Source: Levilactobacillus mulengensis (GTDB taxonomy: Bacteria > Bacillota > Bacilli > Lactobacillales > Lactobacillaceae). From it: DNA of 64,000 bases. The first letter of the stretch is position 1, and each line of letters opens with the position of its first letter. Positions 50,339 to 59,314 of this stretch are shown in pieces. The stretch covers positions 1-64,000 of the forward strand of contig NZ_RHNW01000008.1 of assembly GCF_003946045.1 (NCBI RefSeq). Direction: 5' to 3'. The position numbers and the translations under genes were made by a program. A model generated the notes under the pieces. It saw only the letters and a program-made list of their open reading frames with translations, searched no databases and was not told the origin of the DNA.

Positions 50339-51625
50339 ATGTCATCAACAGTAGTAGTTGGTAGTCAATGGGGCGATGAAGGTAAAGGAAAGATCACGGA
50401 TTTTCTGAGTGAGAAGGCTGATGTCATTGCCCGCTACCAAGGTGGTGACAATGCCGGCCACACCATTGTTTTCAATGGTCAAACGTTCAAGTTGCGGCTG
50501 ATTCCTTCTGGAATTTTCTACGCCGACAAGCTGAGCGTGATTGGTAATGGAGTCGTCGTCAATCCGAAATCTCTGATTGAAGAACTGACTTACCTCCATG
50601 AAAATGGTATTTCTACCGATAATTTACGGATTTCCGACCGGGCCCACGTGATTCTGCCCTACCACATCTTGTTAGACCAAGCGCAAGAAAAGGCGAAGGA
50701 AAACAAGATTGGAACCACTAATAAGGGTATCGGCCCGGCTTACATGGATAAAGCCGAACGAATCGGAATTCGAATCGCGGATCTGTTGGACCACGACATT
50801 TTCGCTGATAAATTACGCCAAAACTTAATTGAAAAGAATAATGTTCTAACCAAGTTATACGATGTCGAACCGCTTAACTTTGATGATGTTTTCGATGAAT
50901 ACTATGCACTGGGCCAACAGATCAAGGGCCACGTCACCGACACGTCCGTCGTGATCAACGATGCGATTGACGCCGGTAAGAACGTCCTCTTCGAAGGCGC
51001 TCAAGGGGTGATGTTAGATATCGACCACGGAACTTACCCATTCGTCACGTCCTCGAACCCCGTTGCCGGTGGGGTAACCATCGGTGCCGGCGTGGGCCCA
51101 ACCAAGATCGACCACGTTGTCGGCGTCTGCAAGGCCTACACGTCACGGGTCGGCGATGGCCCGTTCCCGACTGAACTCTTTGATGAGATTGGGGACACCA
51201 TCCGTGAGACTGGCCACGAATACGGGACGGTTACGAAGCGTCCTCGGCGAATCGGTTGGTTTGACAGCGTCGTTCTCCGCCACGCCAAACGCGTTTCTGG
51301 TTTAACGAGCCTGTCTCTAAACTGCCTCGACGTCCTGACTGGTCTCAAGACTGTTAAGATCTGTAAAGCTTACGAATTAAACGGCGAGGCCATTTACCAC
51401 TACCCCGCTAGCCTGGTCGACCTGGACGCCTGCCAACCCATCTATGAAGAATTCCCTGGCTGGACGGAAGACATCACCGGCTGTCACTCAGTCGAAGACC
51501 TTCCCGTCAACGCCCAAAACTACGTCAAGCGCCTCGCCGAACTGGTGGGTGTGGATATCGCCACGCTCTCCGTCGGTCCCGACCGCGAACAGACCAACAT
51601 TTTACAAGACGTCTGGAACGCCTAA
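50339..51625 (+). CDS. purA: Adenylosuccinate synthase
   Basis: A 428-residue GTPase-like ligase that makes adenylosuccinate from IMP, aspartate and GTP. It begins [22 protein letters not shown] (P-loop-like), with GGDNAGHT, the [23 protein letters not shown] signature (about residue 220) and [11 protein letters not shown]. The frame opens upstream at 50300, but GAGGTG and the family's length fix the ATG at 50339. Followed at 25 bp by guaC. Confidence 0.96.
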   Translation: MSSTVVVGSQWGDEGKGKITDFLSEKADVIARYQGGDNAGHTIVFNGQTFKLRLIPSGIFYADKLSVIGNGVVVNPKSLIEELTYLHENGISTDNLRISDRAHVILPYHILLDQAQEKAKENKIGTTNKGIGPAYMDKAERIGIRIADLLDHDIFADKLRQNLIEKNNVLTKLYDVEPLNFDDVFDEYYALGQQIKGHVTDTSVVINDAIDAGKNVLFEGAQGVMLDIDHGTYPFVTSSNPVAGGVTIGAGVGPTKIDHVVGVCKAYTSRVGDGPFPTELFDEIGDTIRETGHEYGTVTKRPRRIGWFDSVVLRHAKRVSGLTSLSLNCLDVLTGLKTVKICKAYELNGEAIYHYPASLVDLDACQPIYEEFPGWTEDITGCHSVEDLPVNAQNYVKRLAELVGVDIATLSVGPDREQTNILQDVWNA

Positions 51626-51650
51626 CCCCACGAACAAGGAGTGACTGCAC

Positions 51651-52637
51651 ATGCATCCCGCTGAAGTATTTGATTACGAAGATATTCAACTGATTCCTAA
51701 CAAATGTATCATCGACAGTCGAAGCGAGACCGATACCAGTATTGAGTTCGGTCCCCACCGGTTTAAAATTCCGGTCGTTCCCGCGAACATGGAAACGGTC
51801 ATCAATGAGCCCTTAGCCATTTGGCTCGCCCAACATGATTATTTCTATGTTATGCACCGGTTCCACCCAGAAGAACGCCGTGGCTTCATTGAACGGATGC
51901 ACGCCAAGTCCCTCTTTGCTTCCATTAGTGTGGGGGTCAAGGACGACGAGCACGCCTTCATTGACGAACTTGCCGCAGCCGACCTGGTACCCGAATACAT
52001 CACGATTGATATCGCGCACGGTCACAGTGACGCGGTCATTCGGATGATCAAGCAGATCAAGACCAAATTGCCCGATAGCTTTGTGATTGCCGGAAACGTC
52101 GGCACGCCGGAAGCCGTTCGGGAATTGGAAAACGCCGGTGCCGACGCCACCAAGGTCGGTATCGGACCTGGTAAGGCCTGCATCACCAAGCTCAAAACGG
52201 GCTTCGGGACCGGTGGTTGGCAACTCGCAGCTGTTCGGCTTTGCGCCAAGGCTGCTCGGAAGCCAATCATCGCTGACGGTGGGATTCGCTACAACGGCGA
52301 TATCGCCAAGTCGATTCGTTTCGGTGCCAGCATGGTCATGATTGGCTCAATGTTAGCCGGTCACGAACAATCGCCTGGTAGTCTGTTAACCATCGACGGC
52401 CGGACCTTCAAGCAATACTGGGGTTCCGCCTCTGAAAAGCAAAAAGGCGCCTACCGCAACGTTGAGGGTAAGCAGATGCTGGTCCCTTACCGCGGCGATA
52501 TCGCCAACACGTTAAACGCCATGCAAGAAGACCTGCAGTCGTCAATTTCCTATGCAGGTGGCCGTAATCTGCTGGACATTCGGACCGTGGACTACGTTAT
52601 CGTGAAGAGTTCCATCATGAACGGCGACAATTACTAA
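51651..52637 (+). CDS. guaC: GMP reductase
   Basis: A 328-residue TIM-barrel enzyme that reduces GMP to IMP with NADPH. The N-terminus [23 protein letters not shown] marks the Firmicute (GuaC type 2) branch. The catalytic Cys loop is [19 protein letters not shown] (Cys near residue 174), followed by [28 protein letters not shown] precedes the ATG. Together with purA it turns guanine nucleotides into AMP, so a joint operon makes metabolic sense. Confidence 0.95.
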   Translation: MHPAEVFDYEDIQLIPNKCIIDSRSETDTSIEFGPHRFKIPVVPANMETVINEPLAIWLAQHDYFYVMHRFHPEERRGFIERMHAKSLFASISVGVKDDEHAFIDELAAADLVPEYITIDIAHGHSDAVIRMIKQIKTKLPDSFVIAGNVGTPEAVRELENAGADATKVGIGPGKACITKLKTGFGTGGWQLAAVRLCAKAARKPIIADGGIRYNGDIAKSIRFGASMVMIGSMLAGHEQSPGSLLTIDGRTFKQYWGSASEKQKGAYRNVEGKQMLVPYRGDIANTLNAMQEDLQSSISYAGGRNLLDIRTVDYVIVKSSIMNGDNY

Positions 52638-52644
52638 CCAAACT

Positions 52645-52692
52645 AAAAGTCACGCGTCCTTTCCGGTGTGGAAAGTGACGCGTGACTTTTTG
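52645..52692. terminator. Bidirectional terminator
   Basis: AAAAGTCACGCGTC and GACGCGTGACTTTT with an inner CTTTCC/GGAAAG, serving guaC and the convergent CPBP gene. Confidence 0.9.
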
Positions 52693-52700
52693 CTTATTAT

Positions 52701-53468
52701 TTAGTTCAAAAAGCGAGCCCGAATGTCTGCCAACTTAGACCGCCGCAACATGAACCAGGCAACGCCGCCATAGACGACCAGTGGCCCGATACCCGCCCAG
52801 GCAGGTAAATTTACGCCCTGCTGGAGCAATCCCGTATTGACCAACACCTGGGCATCCTCCAAGAAATGCCAGGCAATCGTCCACAACAAGCTGCCCGTCC
52901 GGAGATACATGGCACTCGTCAGCAGGCCAAACCCGAAGGCCATCAGGACTTGCCCGACAGTCATGGTCAGGCTTTGGTGGGACAAATTGATCAAATGGCT
53001 CGCAGCAAACAATAAACTACTGAAGATTGCCGCTAACCACACGCCCCATCGCACATTGCTGGCAAATCGCCGAAGAAAGCCACCGAGCAAGATGCCTCTA
53101 AACAACGTCTCCTCAAAGATGGCAATCAGCAACGCCAGTAACACCAGCAGGGCTGAGTGCTCCGTAAAGCGTTTGGCCGTGACCAGCATGGACCCATTTA
53201 CAACCATAAAAAATACGGGGACCCCATTGGTCTTAACCTGTTGCCAAAATGGCAGCTCCGACTTCAACCGAATCGGCACACCTAACCAAAACCGGTTAGC
53301 CAAGCAAACGATTACTAGGACAACAATTTCTTCCAAAAACGATGTTAACATCGTCGACAAGCTGGCTTTTTTCAACAGATAACCGACAATATTCATGACG
53401 GCGATTACCAGTACCCACGTTAGGATGAGCTGGTATGCCGGCTGTCTTCTTCCCTGATTTAATTCCAA
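52701..53468 (-). CDS. CPBP family intramembrane metalloprotease
   Basis: A 255-residue membrane protein of about eight spans, CAAX-protease/bacteriocin-processing (Abi) family. The three motifs are IFEETLFRGILLG (EExxxR, about residue 118), LFAASHLINL (FxxxH) and TIAWHFLEDA (HxxxD). It starts from TTG at 53468, preceded by GGGGAG. Such proteins can give bacteriocin immunity, but no bacteriocin gene is near. It has no operon partner. Confidence 0.87.
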   Translation of the reverse strand: MELNQGRRQPAYQLILTWVLVIAVMNIVGYLLKKASLSTMLTSFLEEIVVLVIVCLANRFWLGVPIRLKSELPFWQQVKTNGVPVFFMVVNGSMLVTAKRFTEHSALLVLLALLIAIFEETLFRGILLGGFLRRFASNVRWGVWLAAIFSSLLFAASHLINLSHQSLTMTVGQVLMAFGFGLLTSAMYLRTGSLLWTIAWHFLEDAQVLVNTGLLQQGVNLPAWAGIGPLVVYGGVAWFMLRRSKLADIRARFLN

Positions 53469-53562
53469 AAAATTCTCCCCTTCTCTTGCCCCTACAAACT
53501 CAGTCTATCGCTACCTAACACAGGTTTCCCCGAAACTTCTGTGCCAGTGGCAACTAAGCTAA

Positions 53563-54282
53563 TTACTTCGTTTCTGCGGTCAAAACGGCCGTCTTATCTG
53601 GCTTGATTCCGAAGTAGGTTGGAATCAATTCGGCTAAGGCTGCCATGGCCTCATTGGCCCGGGCGGCCTGGTCGGCGTTGACCGATTCCATCACGACAAT
53701 CCCGTTGGTAGTGTCGTCCGTCAACATGGTCCGTTGGGCTTCCCGCCAGTTCAGGCTCCGGCATACGGCGCCCTCATCATCGTAGTAAATCATTTCGCCA
53801 GCTCGGGCCGGGTCATCCTCTTCTGCACCCAATGGGAAGAAGGATTCGCCGCCTTGCGCCGTGCCTAAATGCAGGTCACCGGCAATTTTATCTCGGTCCT
53901 CAATGCCGACTGGCACGCCATAACGCAGTGAAATACTGTTATACACGTCAACCAGTGGCTCAATTGGCGTGAACTCGTGGCCCTGACTAGCCCGCTTCAA
54001 CAGGGCTTCAATCGAAGAACGCGCCCCTTTACGCTTGGGAAATTGTTGGTACGCCTCCCGCCATTCGGCCACCACCGGGTTATTCCGGAAGGGGTCAACC
54101 TTGGTAAATTTGTCGGATTCTGCCGTCGCCGTGCGCAACAGTTCTTGGCGTTCGGCCAGATTATCATCCGTATCATGGTTATCAAAGCCCGTCAGCCACA
54201 TCAAATTGATCTGTGCCTCCGGATACGTTTGCCAAAAACTATCGTCAATCATGACATCCTTCATCGTCATTGTTTTATTCAT
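53563..54282 (-). CDS. B3/B4 tRNA-binding domain protein
   Basis: A 239-residue stand-alone B3/B4 domain protein, related to the editing region of the PheRS beta subunit. Typical segments are NPVVAEWREAYQQFPKRKGARSSIEALLKRA (about 68-98), PLVDVYNSISLRYGVPVGIEDRDKI and YYDDEGAVCRSLNWREAQRTMLTDDTTNGIVVMES. It may edit mischarged tRNA, as shown for some family members; here this is inferred. Start ATG 54282 or 54270; GAAAGG abuts the first, so the second is possible. Confidence 0.8.
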   Translation of the reverse strand: MNKTMTMKDVMIDDSFWQTYPEAQINLMWLTGFDNHDTDDNLAERQELLRTATAESDKFTKVDPFRNNPVVAEWREAYQQFPKRKGARSSIEALLKRASQGHEFTPIEPLVDVYNSISLRYGVPVGIEDRDKIAGDLHLGTAQGGESFFPLGAEEDDPARAGEMIYYDDEGAVCRSLNWREAQRTMLTDDTTNGIVVMESVNADQAARANEAMAALAELIPTYFGIKPDKTAVLTAETK

Positions 54283-54356
54283 CCTTTCGGTTAATCGTTT
54301 GTTAAATCTCTTACTCTCTCATCATATGCTACTGGCAAAAATTTGCAACGATAGTT

Positions 54357-54393
54357 AAAAACGGCCCATCCTATTTTGCGGATGAGCCGTTCT
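54357..54393 (-). terminator. Terminator of the mntH1-usp1 operon
   Basis: On the minus strand AACGGCTCATCC and GGATGGGCCGTT with TTTTAAC after it. Confidence 0.8.
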
Positions 54394-54425
54394 TGCTTTT
54401 TAGCAAATCTTTTTCTAATTGTGCT

Positions 54426-54857
54426 TTACCGAATCACCAGCACCGAGACCGGCGCATACTTAGCCATGTACGCGGCCTGGCTACCAAAGTGGCGGCTGAC
54501 CCCCTTCTTGGCAATCGACCCAACAATAAGAATGTCCGGCTTAACCTGGGGAATGATCTCCTTCACGATGGTCTCACCCGGCTCGCCCTCCGCAATCATG
54601 ATGCGGACAGCGGCAACGCCCGCGTCCTCTGCCTGCTGCTGGTACTCACGGACGTGCCGTTTTAAATCGTCATATTGCCCGTGGATAAAATCCGTATCCA
54701 GCGCTTGGTAAACGTTCATAGTTTCCTTTTCCAATACCGACGCGATCACTAGCTCGGCTCCGTCTCGTTTTGCCTGATGAATCGCGTACCTAAAGGCTAA
54801 CAAGGCATCCGCCGAATCGTCAACACCGACTAAAATTCGTTTAAACGTGGTTGGCAT
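54426..54857 (-). CDS. Universal stress protein 1
   Basis: A 143-residue UspA-family protein: KRILVGVDDSADALLAFRYAIHQAKRDGAELVIASVLE at the start and the ATP-binding signature ILIVGSIAKKGVSRHFGSQAAYMAKYAPVSVLVIR at the end (GxxGxxxx form GSIAKKGVSRHFGS). It begins 12 bp after mntH1 and is cotranscribed. It is about 80% identical to usp2 by eye. The link between usp and the metal importer is conserved in both copies. Confidence 0.9.
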   Translation of the reverse strand: MPTTFKRILVGVDDSADALLAFRYAIHQAKRDGAELVIASVLEKETMNVYQALDTDFIHGQYDDLKRHVREYQQQAEDAGVAAVRIMIAEGEPGETIVKEIIPQVKPDILIVGSIAKKGVSRHFGSQAAYMAKYAPVSVLVIR

Positions 54858-54869
54858 GCACTCATCCCC

Positions 54870-56432
54870 CTATTTTTCCTTGGCCGCGATTGATGCGGCC
54901 AGGCGCTTGTTGCCAAAATGTAATTCCACAATGGTCCACGCCAACAAGCCCAGCACGGCCGCAATCAACGCGTAGGCAATGCCATTGGCCAGGGCTAACG
55001 TGCCACCTGTGACGTTACTGCCGAAGAAGGCCTGAACTTGCCCCGGCATGCCTTCCAGATTCAACCCGGTCAAGGCAATGACGGAGAACCAGCCTAAGAT
55101 CTTGAGCCACCAGGAGTTCTTGAAACGCTCGCCCATTTCCAATTTGCTATCGGTCATCATCAAGAGGGGCAGCATGGAAAATGGCAGGGCAAACGCCAGA
55201 AAGACTTGCGAATTGTTCATTAAATCATTCAGTGCTTCGTGTTCCGCAATCGCACTCTTGCCGCTGGTCAACATGACACAAATCAAGACAGGAATCACTG
55301 ACAGCAACCGGGTTACCAGCCGCCGTAGCCACAGGGGCATCCGCATGTGCACGAAACCCTCCATAATAACTTGCCCGGATAGCGTCCCGGTAATCGTGGA
55401 GTTTTGCCCGGAAGCCAGTAAGGCCACGGCGAACAGCGTAGATAAAACACCGGTCCGTGCAACACTGCTCAGGACGCCATTGCTCATGGTCGTCGTATCT
55501 GACAGCGCGTGGAACAGGCCGAAGAAGGAAGGATCCTTGACGGCGCCGGTCTTGAAGACGGCGACCCCCATGATCAGCAGTAGCGCGTTGACGAAGAAGG
55601 CAAAGGTCAGTTGAATGTTCGAATCTAGTCCAGCAAATTTAACCGTCCGTGCCACATCTTCCTCATCGTTGTGGTCGATCGACCGCGTCTGGGAAATAGC
55701 CGAGTGCAGGTACAAATTGTGGGGCATGACGGTGGCCCCGATGATGCCGAGCGCCCCGTTTAATGGCGTCATCCCGGCAACCGCGTGGGCCGTCGAGAAC
55801 GTTTCGCCAGTCGGAATCAGGCCCTTGAAGACGCCACCCCAATCGGGATTGGACAAAGCAACCTGATAGACGAAGACGAAGAGAATCACCATGATCAAGC
55901 AAACCACGATGGCTTCAATTTTTCGAAAACCAACCTTGGTCAGCAATAATAGCAACAGCACATCAAAGACCGTGATGAAGACGGCGATGACCAACGGAAT
56001 GTGGAACAGCAGGTACAACGCAATCGCTGCTCCAATAACTTCCGCAATATCCGTCGCCATAATGGCCAATTCGGTTAATAACCATAAAACTACCCCTAGC
56101 GATTTACTGGTCCGCGCGCGAATGGCTTGGGCCAGATCCATCTGACTCACGATACCAAGTTTAGCCGCCATGTATTGTAACAGCATCGCAATCAAACTTG
56201 ACATCAAGATGACAGACATCAGCAGGTACTGGAAATTTTGACCACCGGTAATTGACGTCGACCAGTTCCCGGGATCCATGTACCCCACGGCAACCAACGC
56301 ACCAGGCCCTGAGTACGCAAACAAGGTTTTCCAGAAACCAATGTCCTTGGGCACCTTGACCGTCCCATTGATTTCCTCCAGTGAGCGGCCGTTCGCGTAT
56401 TCAATCAGCTTGTGCTTCTTTTCTTCTGGCAT
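54870..56432 (-). CDS. mntH: NRAMP-family Mn2+/H+ symporter 1
   Basis: A 520-residue, 11-12-span divalent-metal importer. The metal site DPGNW in VAVGYMDPGNWSTSITGGQ (about residue 45) and the transport-motif stretch GATVMPHNLYLHSAISQTR (about 225) are intact, so Mn2+ (possibly Fe2+) uptake is expected. AGGAGGAG before ATG 56432 gives MPEEKKHKLIEYANGRSLEEING; the frame runs to 56453. An operator-like box lies 86 bp upstream. It is a paralogue of mntH2, strongest in the membrane core, divergent in the last 60 residues. Confidence 0.93.
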   Translation of the reverse strand: MPEEKKHKLIEYANGRSLEEINGTVKVPKDIGFWKTLFAYSGPGALVAVGYMDPGNWSTSITGGQNFQYLLMSVILMSSLIAMLLQYMAAKLGIVSQMDLAQAIRARTSKSLGVVLWLLTELAIMATDIAEVIGAAIALYLLFHIPLVIAVFITVFDVLLLLLLTKVGFRKIEAIVVCLIMVILFVFVYQVALSNPDWGGVFKGLIPTGETFSTAHAVAGMTPLNGALGIIGATVMPHNLYLHSAISQTRSIDHNDEEDVARTVKFAGLDSNIQLTFAFFVNALLLIMGVAVFKTGAVKDPSFFGLFHALSDTTTMSNGVLSSVARTGVLSTLFAVALLASGQNSTITGTLSGQVIMEGFVHMRMPLWLRRLVTRLLSVIPVLICVMLTSGKSAIAEHEALNDLMNNSQVFLAFALPFSMLPLLMMTDSKLEMGERFKNSWWLKILGWFSVIALTGLNLEGMPGQVQAFFGSNVTGGTLALANGIAYALIAAVLGLLAWTIVELHFGNKRLAASIAAKEK

Positions 56433-56517
56433 GCTCTCACTCCTCCTGGTCAACTTTTCTGACCAACGCTAGTGTACGGCAATGCCCAGCTGCCGGCGCT
56501 GCTAAATGGTGAGTCGT

Positions 56518-56545
56518 TAAATTTAGGGGGGTGACGGTTAATTTT
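56518..56545. promoter_or_regulatory. MntR/DtxR-type operator candidate before mntH1
   Basis: TTTAGGGGGGTGACGGTTAA, a slightly longer form of the TTTAGGG.GAC..TTAA box found twice near the regulator gene. Confidence 0.5.
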
Positions 56546-56553
56546 AAGGAATC

Positions 56554-56592
56554 AAAAAAGCCGCTAGACCACGTTTTAGTGGGCTAACGGCT
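56554..56592 (-). terminator. Terminator beyond element A9
   Basis: On the minus strand GCCGTTAGCCCAC and GTGGTCTAGCGGC with TTTTTT after it. It would end transcripts arriving from usp2. Confidence 0.82.
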
Positions 56593-56640
56593 TAGTTCGT
56601 ACGCTTTTACTATCTTACATCGATGTTGCATCGCCTGATC

Positions 56641-56842
56641 ACTTTCGTTCCCGACGGCAGGCTCAAGCTCCCCTGCTATGGGGAACGGCTCCAGCCTGGG
56701 AAACGGTCTTCCGCCTCGCCTGAAAGCCTGGAAAACCACCAGTCTCCCAGGTCGTCCCGTGCTCTAAACTGAGAAAATCACTCAGTTAAGACCACCGACA
56801 TAGCTGGTCCGCTTGACCTGCCTCTGGTCACTGACACTGATC
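56641..56842 (-). repeat. Dispersed element, subfamily A (copy A9)
   Basis: The A-module hairpin is GGTCTTAACTGAG, loop TGATTTT, CTCAGTTTAGAGC. The core second hairpin GGAAGACCG..CCAGGCT is present. It lies after usp2 and before a terminator, so it is in the 3' untranslated region. Confidence 0.83.
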
Positions 56843-56894
56843 ACGCCTTTTCACATAATTTTAAGAAGCTATTGTTCTTGTAACATCATAATCC

Positions 56895-57326
56895 CTACCG
56901 AATGACCATCACAGAAATGGGTGCATACTTTGCCATGTAGGCCGCTTGGCTCCCGAAGTAACGGCTGACGCCCTTCTTGGCGATTGAGCCGATGACTAAT
57001 AAGTCTGGTTTGACGTGGGGAATCACGTCGCGGACGATGGTTTCCCCTGGTTCGCCCTCCGCGATAACCATTTTCACGTCTGCGACACCAGCATCTTGGG
57101 CCTGCTTTTGATAGGCTTGCATGTGCGCCCGCAGCTCGTCTCGTTCCCCGTGGACGTAGTCGCTATCTAAGGCTTGGTAGACGTTCATATCGTCGTGTTC
57201 CAGGACCGACACAATAATCAGTTCGGCCGCATCTCGTTTGGCTTGGTGAATGGCGTAGTCAAACGCTAATAACGCGTCTGCCGAGTCATCGACCCCCACT
57301 AAAATTCGTTTAAACGTCGTTGCCAT
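56895..57326 (-). CDS. Universal stress protein 2
   Basis: A 143-residue UspA paralogue of usp1, differing mainly in the central helix (DDMNVYQALDSDYVHGERDELRAHMQAYQKQA) and keeping the C-terminal nucleotide-binding pattern (VIGSIAKKGVSRYFGSQAAYMAKYAPISVMVIR). It begins 3 bp after mntH2, closer than the first pair. Confidence 0.9.
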   Translation of the reverse strand: MATTFKRILVGVDDSADALLAFDYAIHQAKRDAAELIIVSVLEHDDMNVYQALDSDYVHGERDELRAHMQAYQKQAQDAGVADVKMVIAEGEPGETIVRDVIPHVKPDLLVIGSIAKKGVSRYFGSQAAYMAKYAPISVMVIR

Positions 57327-57329
57327 GAG

Positions 57330-58922
57330 CTATGCCTCCTCGTTTCCTAAAGACTTCTCAGCCTTTTCAGCTGCCAGTTCTGCGATTAACCGCTTGCTAC
57401 CCTTATGGAGTTCTAGAATCATCCAAGCTAACAGAATAATAATGGCCGCGTCCAAAACGTAAGCAATCACATTTGCCGTGGATGTTTGGCTCGCCGTAAT
57501 GGCGTTGCCGTAGAATCCTTGGATAGAAGCTGGCATGTTAATCAGGTTCAAGTAGGTCAGGGCCAGCACAGAAATCCAGCCGAGCACCTTGATCCACATC
57601 GCGTTCTTGAACCGCTTGCCCATTTCAACCGCACTGTCCGTCATCATTAACAACGGTAGCATGGAGAATGGCAGGGCAAAGGCCAAGAAAACTTGTGAGT
57701 TGTTCATCAAATCATTTAACGCCTCATGTTCATCGATGGCACTCTTGCCACTGGTCAGCATGACACAAATCAAGACAGGAATCACGGACAGTAGCCGGGT
57801 GACTAAGCGCCGCAACCACAATGGCATCCGCATGTGTACGAAGCCTTCCATGATAACTTGACCAGACAAGGTCCCCGTAATCGTTGAGTTTTGCCCAGAA
57901 GCTAACAAGGCAACGGCAAACAGCGTTGACAGAATCCCCGTCCGGGCCACGCCAGCCAACACCCCGTTACTCATGGTACTGGTGTCGGACAAGGCTTGGA
58001 ACAGGCCGAAGAATGATGGGTCTTTGACGGACCCACTCTTGAAGACGGCAACCCCCATGATCAACAGCAAGGCGTTCACGAAGAAAGCCAAGGTCAATTG
58101 GATGTTGGAGTCCCAGCTGGTAAATTTAACCGTCCGGGCCACGTCTTCTTCATCGTTATGATCAATTTCCCGCGTTTGCGAAATGGCTGAATGCAGGTAA
58201 AGGTTATGGGGCATAACCGTCGCCCCGATAATTCCCAAGGCCCCACTGATAGGCGTTTGTCCACCAATGTGTGGCGTGGAAGCGACCGTCTTCATGCTAG
58301 GAATCAAGCCGCCAAAGACGCCACCCCAGTCAGGGTTAGACAAGGCGACTTCGTAAGCGAAGACCACCAGGATTACTAAAATCAGGCAAACTACGATGGC
58401 TTCAATCTTCCGGAAGCCAATCTTGGTCAGCAACAATAAGAGCAAAACATCTAACACCGTGATAAACACGGCAATGACCAATGGAATGTGGAACAGCAGA
58501 TATAAGGCAATTGCGGCCCCAATAACTTCCGCAATATCCGTTGCCATAATGGCAAACTCCGTCATGATCCACAGCACGATGCCGAGGGACTTGCTGGTCC
58601 GCGCCCGAATGGCTTGGGCCAAGTCCATTTGACTCACGATACCAAGTTTAGCCGCCATGTATTGCAGTAACATCGCGATCAAACTTGAAATCAAGATAAT
58701 CGACATTAATAAGTATTGGAAATTTTGCCCACCAGTGATGGACGTTGACCAGTTACCTGGATCCATGTAACCGACCGCAACTAACGCACCAGGCCCGGAG
58801 TACATAAATAGTGTTTTCCAGAACCCTTTCCCCTTTGGTACTTTAACGGTACCGTTAATCTCTTCAAGTGACCGCCCATTGGCATATTCAATGAGTTTGT
58901 GCTTCTTTGGTGTATCACTCAA
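57330..58922 (-). CDS. mntH: NRAMP-family Mn2+/H+ symporter 2
   Basis: A 530-residue paralogue of mntH1. DPGNWSTSITGGQ and GATVMPHNLYLHSAISQTREIDHNDEEDVARTVKF are conserved. The extracellular loop SMKTVASTPHIGGQTPISG and the C-terminus (LHKGSKRLIAELAAEKAEKSLGNEEA) differ from copy 1. It starts from TTG at 58922 (AAGGGGG, 8 nt away) and not from the TTG at 58928. An operator-like box is 68 bp upstream, and the DtxR-like gene is divergent 390 bp away. Confidence 0.93.
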   Translation of the reverse strand: MSDTPKKHKLIEYANGRSLEEINGTVKVPKGKGFWKTLFMYSGPGALVAVGYMDPGNWSTSITGGQNFQYLLMSIILISSLIAMLLQYMAAKLGIVSQMDLAQAIRARTSKSLGIVLWIMTEFAIMATDIAEVIGAAIALYLLFHIPLVIAVFITVLDVLLLLLLTKIGFRKIEAIVVCLILVILVVFAYEVALSNPDWGGVFGGLIPSMKTVASTPHIGGQTPISGALGIIGATVMPHNLYLHSAISQTREIDHNDEEDVARTVKFTSWDSNIQLTLAFFVNALLLIMGVAVFKSGSVKDPSFFGLFQALSDTSTMSNGVLAGVARTGILSTLFAVALLASGQNSTITGTLSGQVIMEGFVHMRMPLWLRRLVTRLLSVIPVLICVMLTSGKSAIDEHEALNDLMNNSQVFLAFALPFSMLPLLMMTDSAVEMGKRFKNAMWIKVLGWISVLALTYLNLINMPASIQGFYGNAITASQTSTANVIAYVLDAAIIILLAWMILELHKGSKRLIAELAAEKAEKSLGNEEA

Positions 58923-58989
58923 AATCAAGACCCCCTTCTGTTTCCTACAAGGCCCATTGTACCGTAAAGTTTACTTAAATCAAATAGAA

Positions 58990-59007
58990 ATTTAGGGTGA
59001 CTTAACT
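58990..59007. promoter_or_regulatory. MntR/DtxR-type operator candidate before mntH2
   Basis: ATTTAGGGTGACTTAACT; TTTAGG and CTTAA arms are partly palindromic, as in MntR boxes of related bacteria. Confidence 0.55.
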
Positions 59008-59267
59008 TTAAAATGTGAACTTGTTAATAATAATATTCGTAATTTAAGCGGTTTCATCCCCGGCCTTTCGCTACTGAATTTAGTGAACTTAATAAGTGAA
59101 ATCCATCGAAAAGTTTTTTTGGTTCACAAAACTTTTGAACGATAAATGCCGTTAATCAGGCATTTTATTCTAAAATTGTTATTTAAAGCCATCAAAATTT
59201 TTATGACTGAACAGAAAGATTTGCAACTTTCGACCGTTACCAGTAGAATTTAAACTAGTAAAATAAA
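59008..59267. other. AT-rich divergent promoter region
   Basis: About 260 bp of AT-rich DNA between mntH2 (minus) and the regulator (plus) with no gene. Promoters must lie here but I cannot place hexamers with confidence. Confidence 0.45.
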
Positions 59268-59287
59268 TTTTTAGGGGCACTTAACTA
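59268..59287. promoter_or_regulatory. MntR/DtxR-type operator candidate before the regulator
   Basis: TTTTTAGGGGCACTTAACTA, matching the boxes before mntH1 and mntH2, 28 bp before the start codon, which suggests autoregulation. Confidence 0.5.
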
Positions 59288-59314
59288 TTTTCAATTCACT
59301 GGGGAGTTGATTGG

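Noticed and set aside
52701-53468. Bacteriocin immunity role for the CPBP protein
   Set aside because: No bacteriocin precursor, transporter or histidine kinase lies nearby, so only the protease family is claimed.
3962-56842. Dispersed repeats as insertion sequences or a CRISPR array
   Set aside because: No transposase, no regular spacing and no spacers; copies diverge strongly while keeping pairing. A nonautonomous mobile origin remains possible but target duplications were not evident to me.
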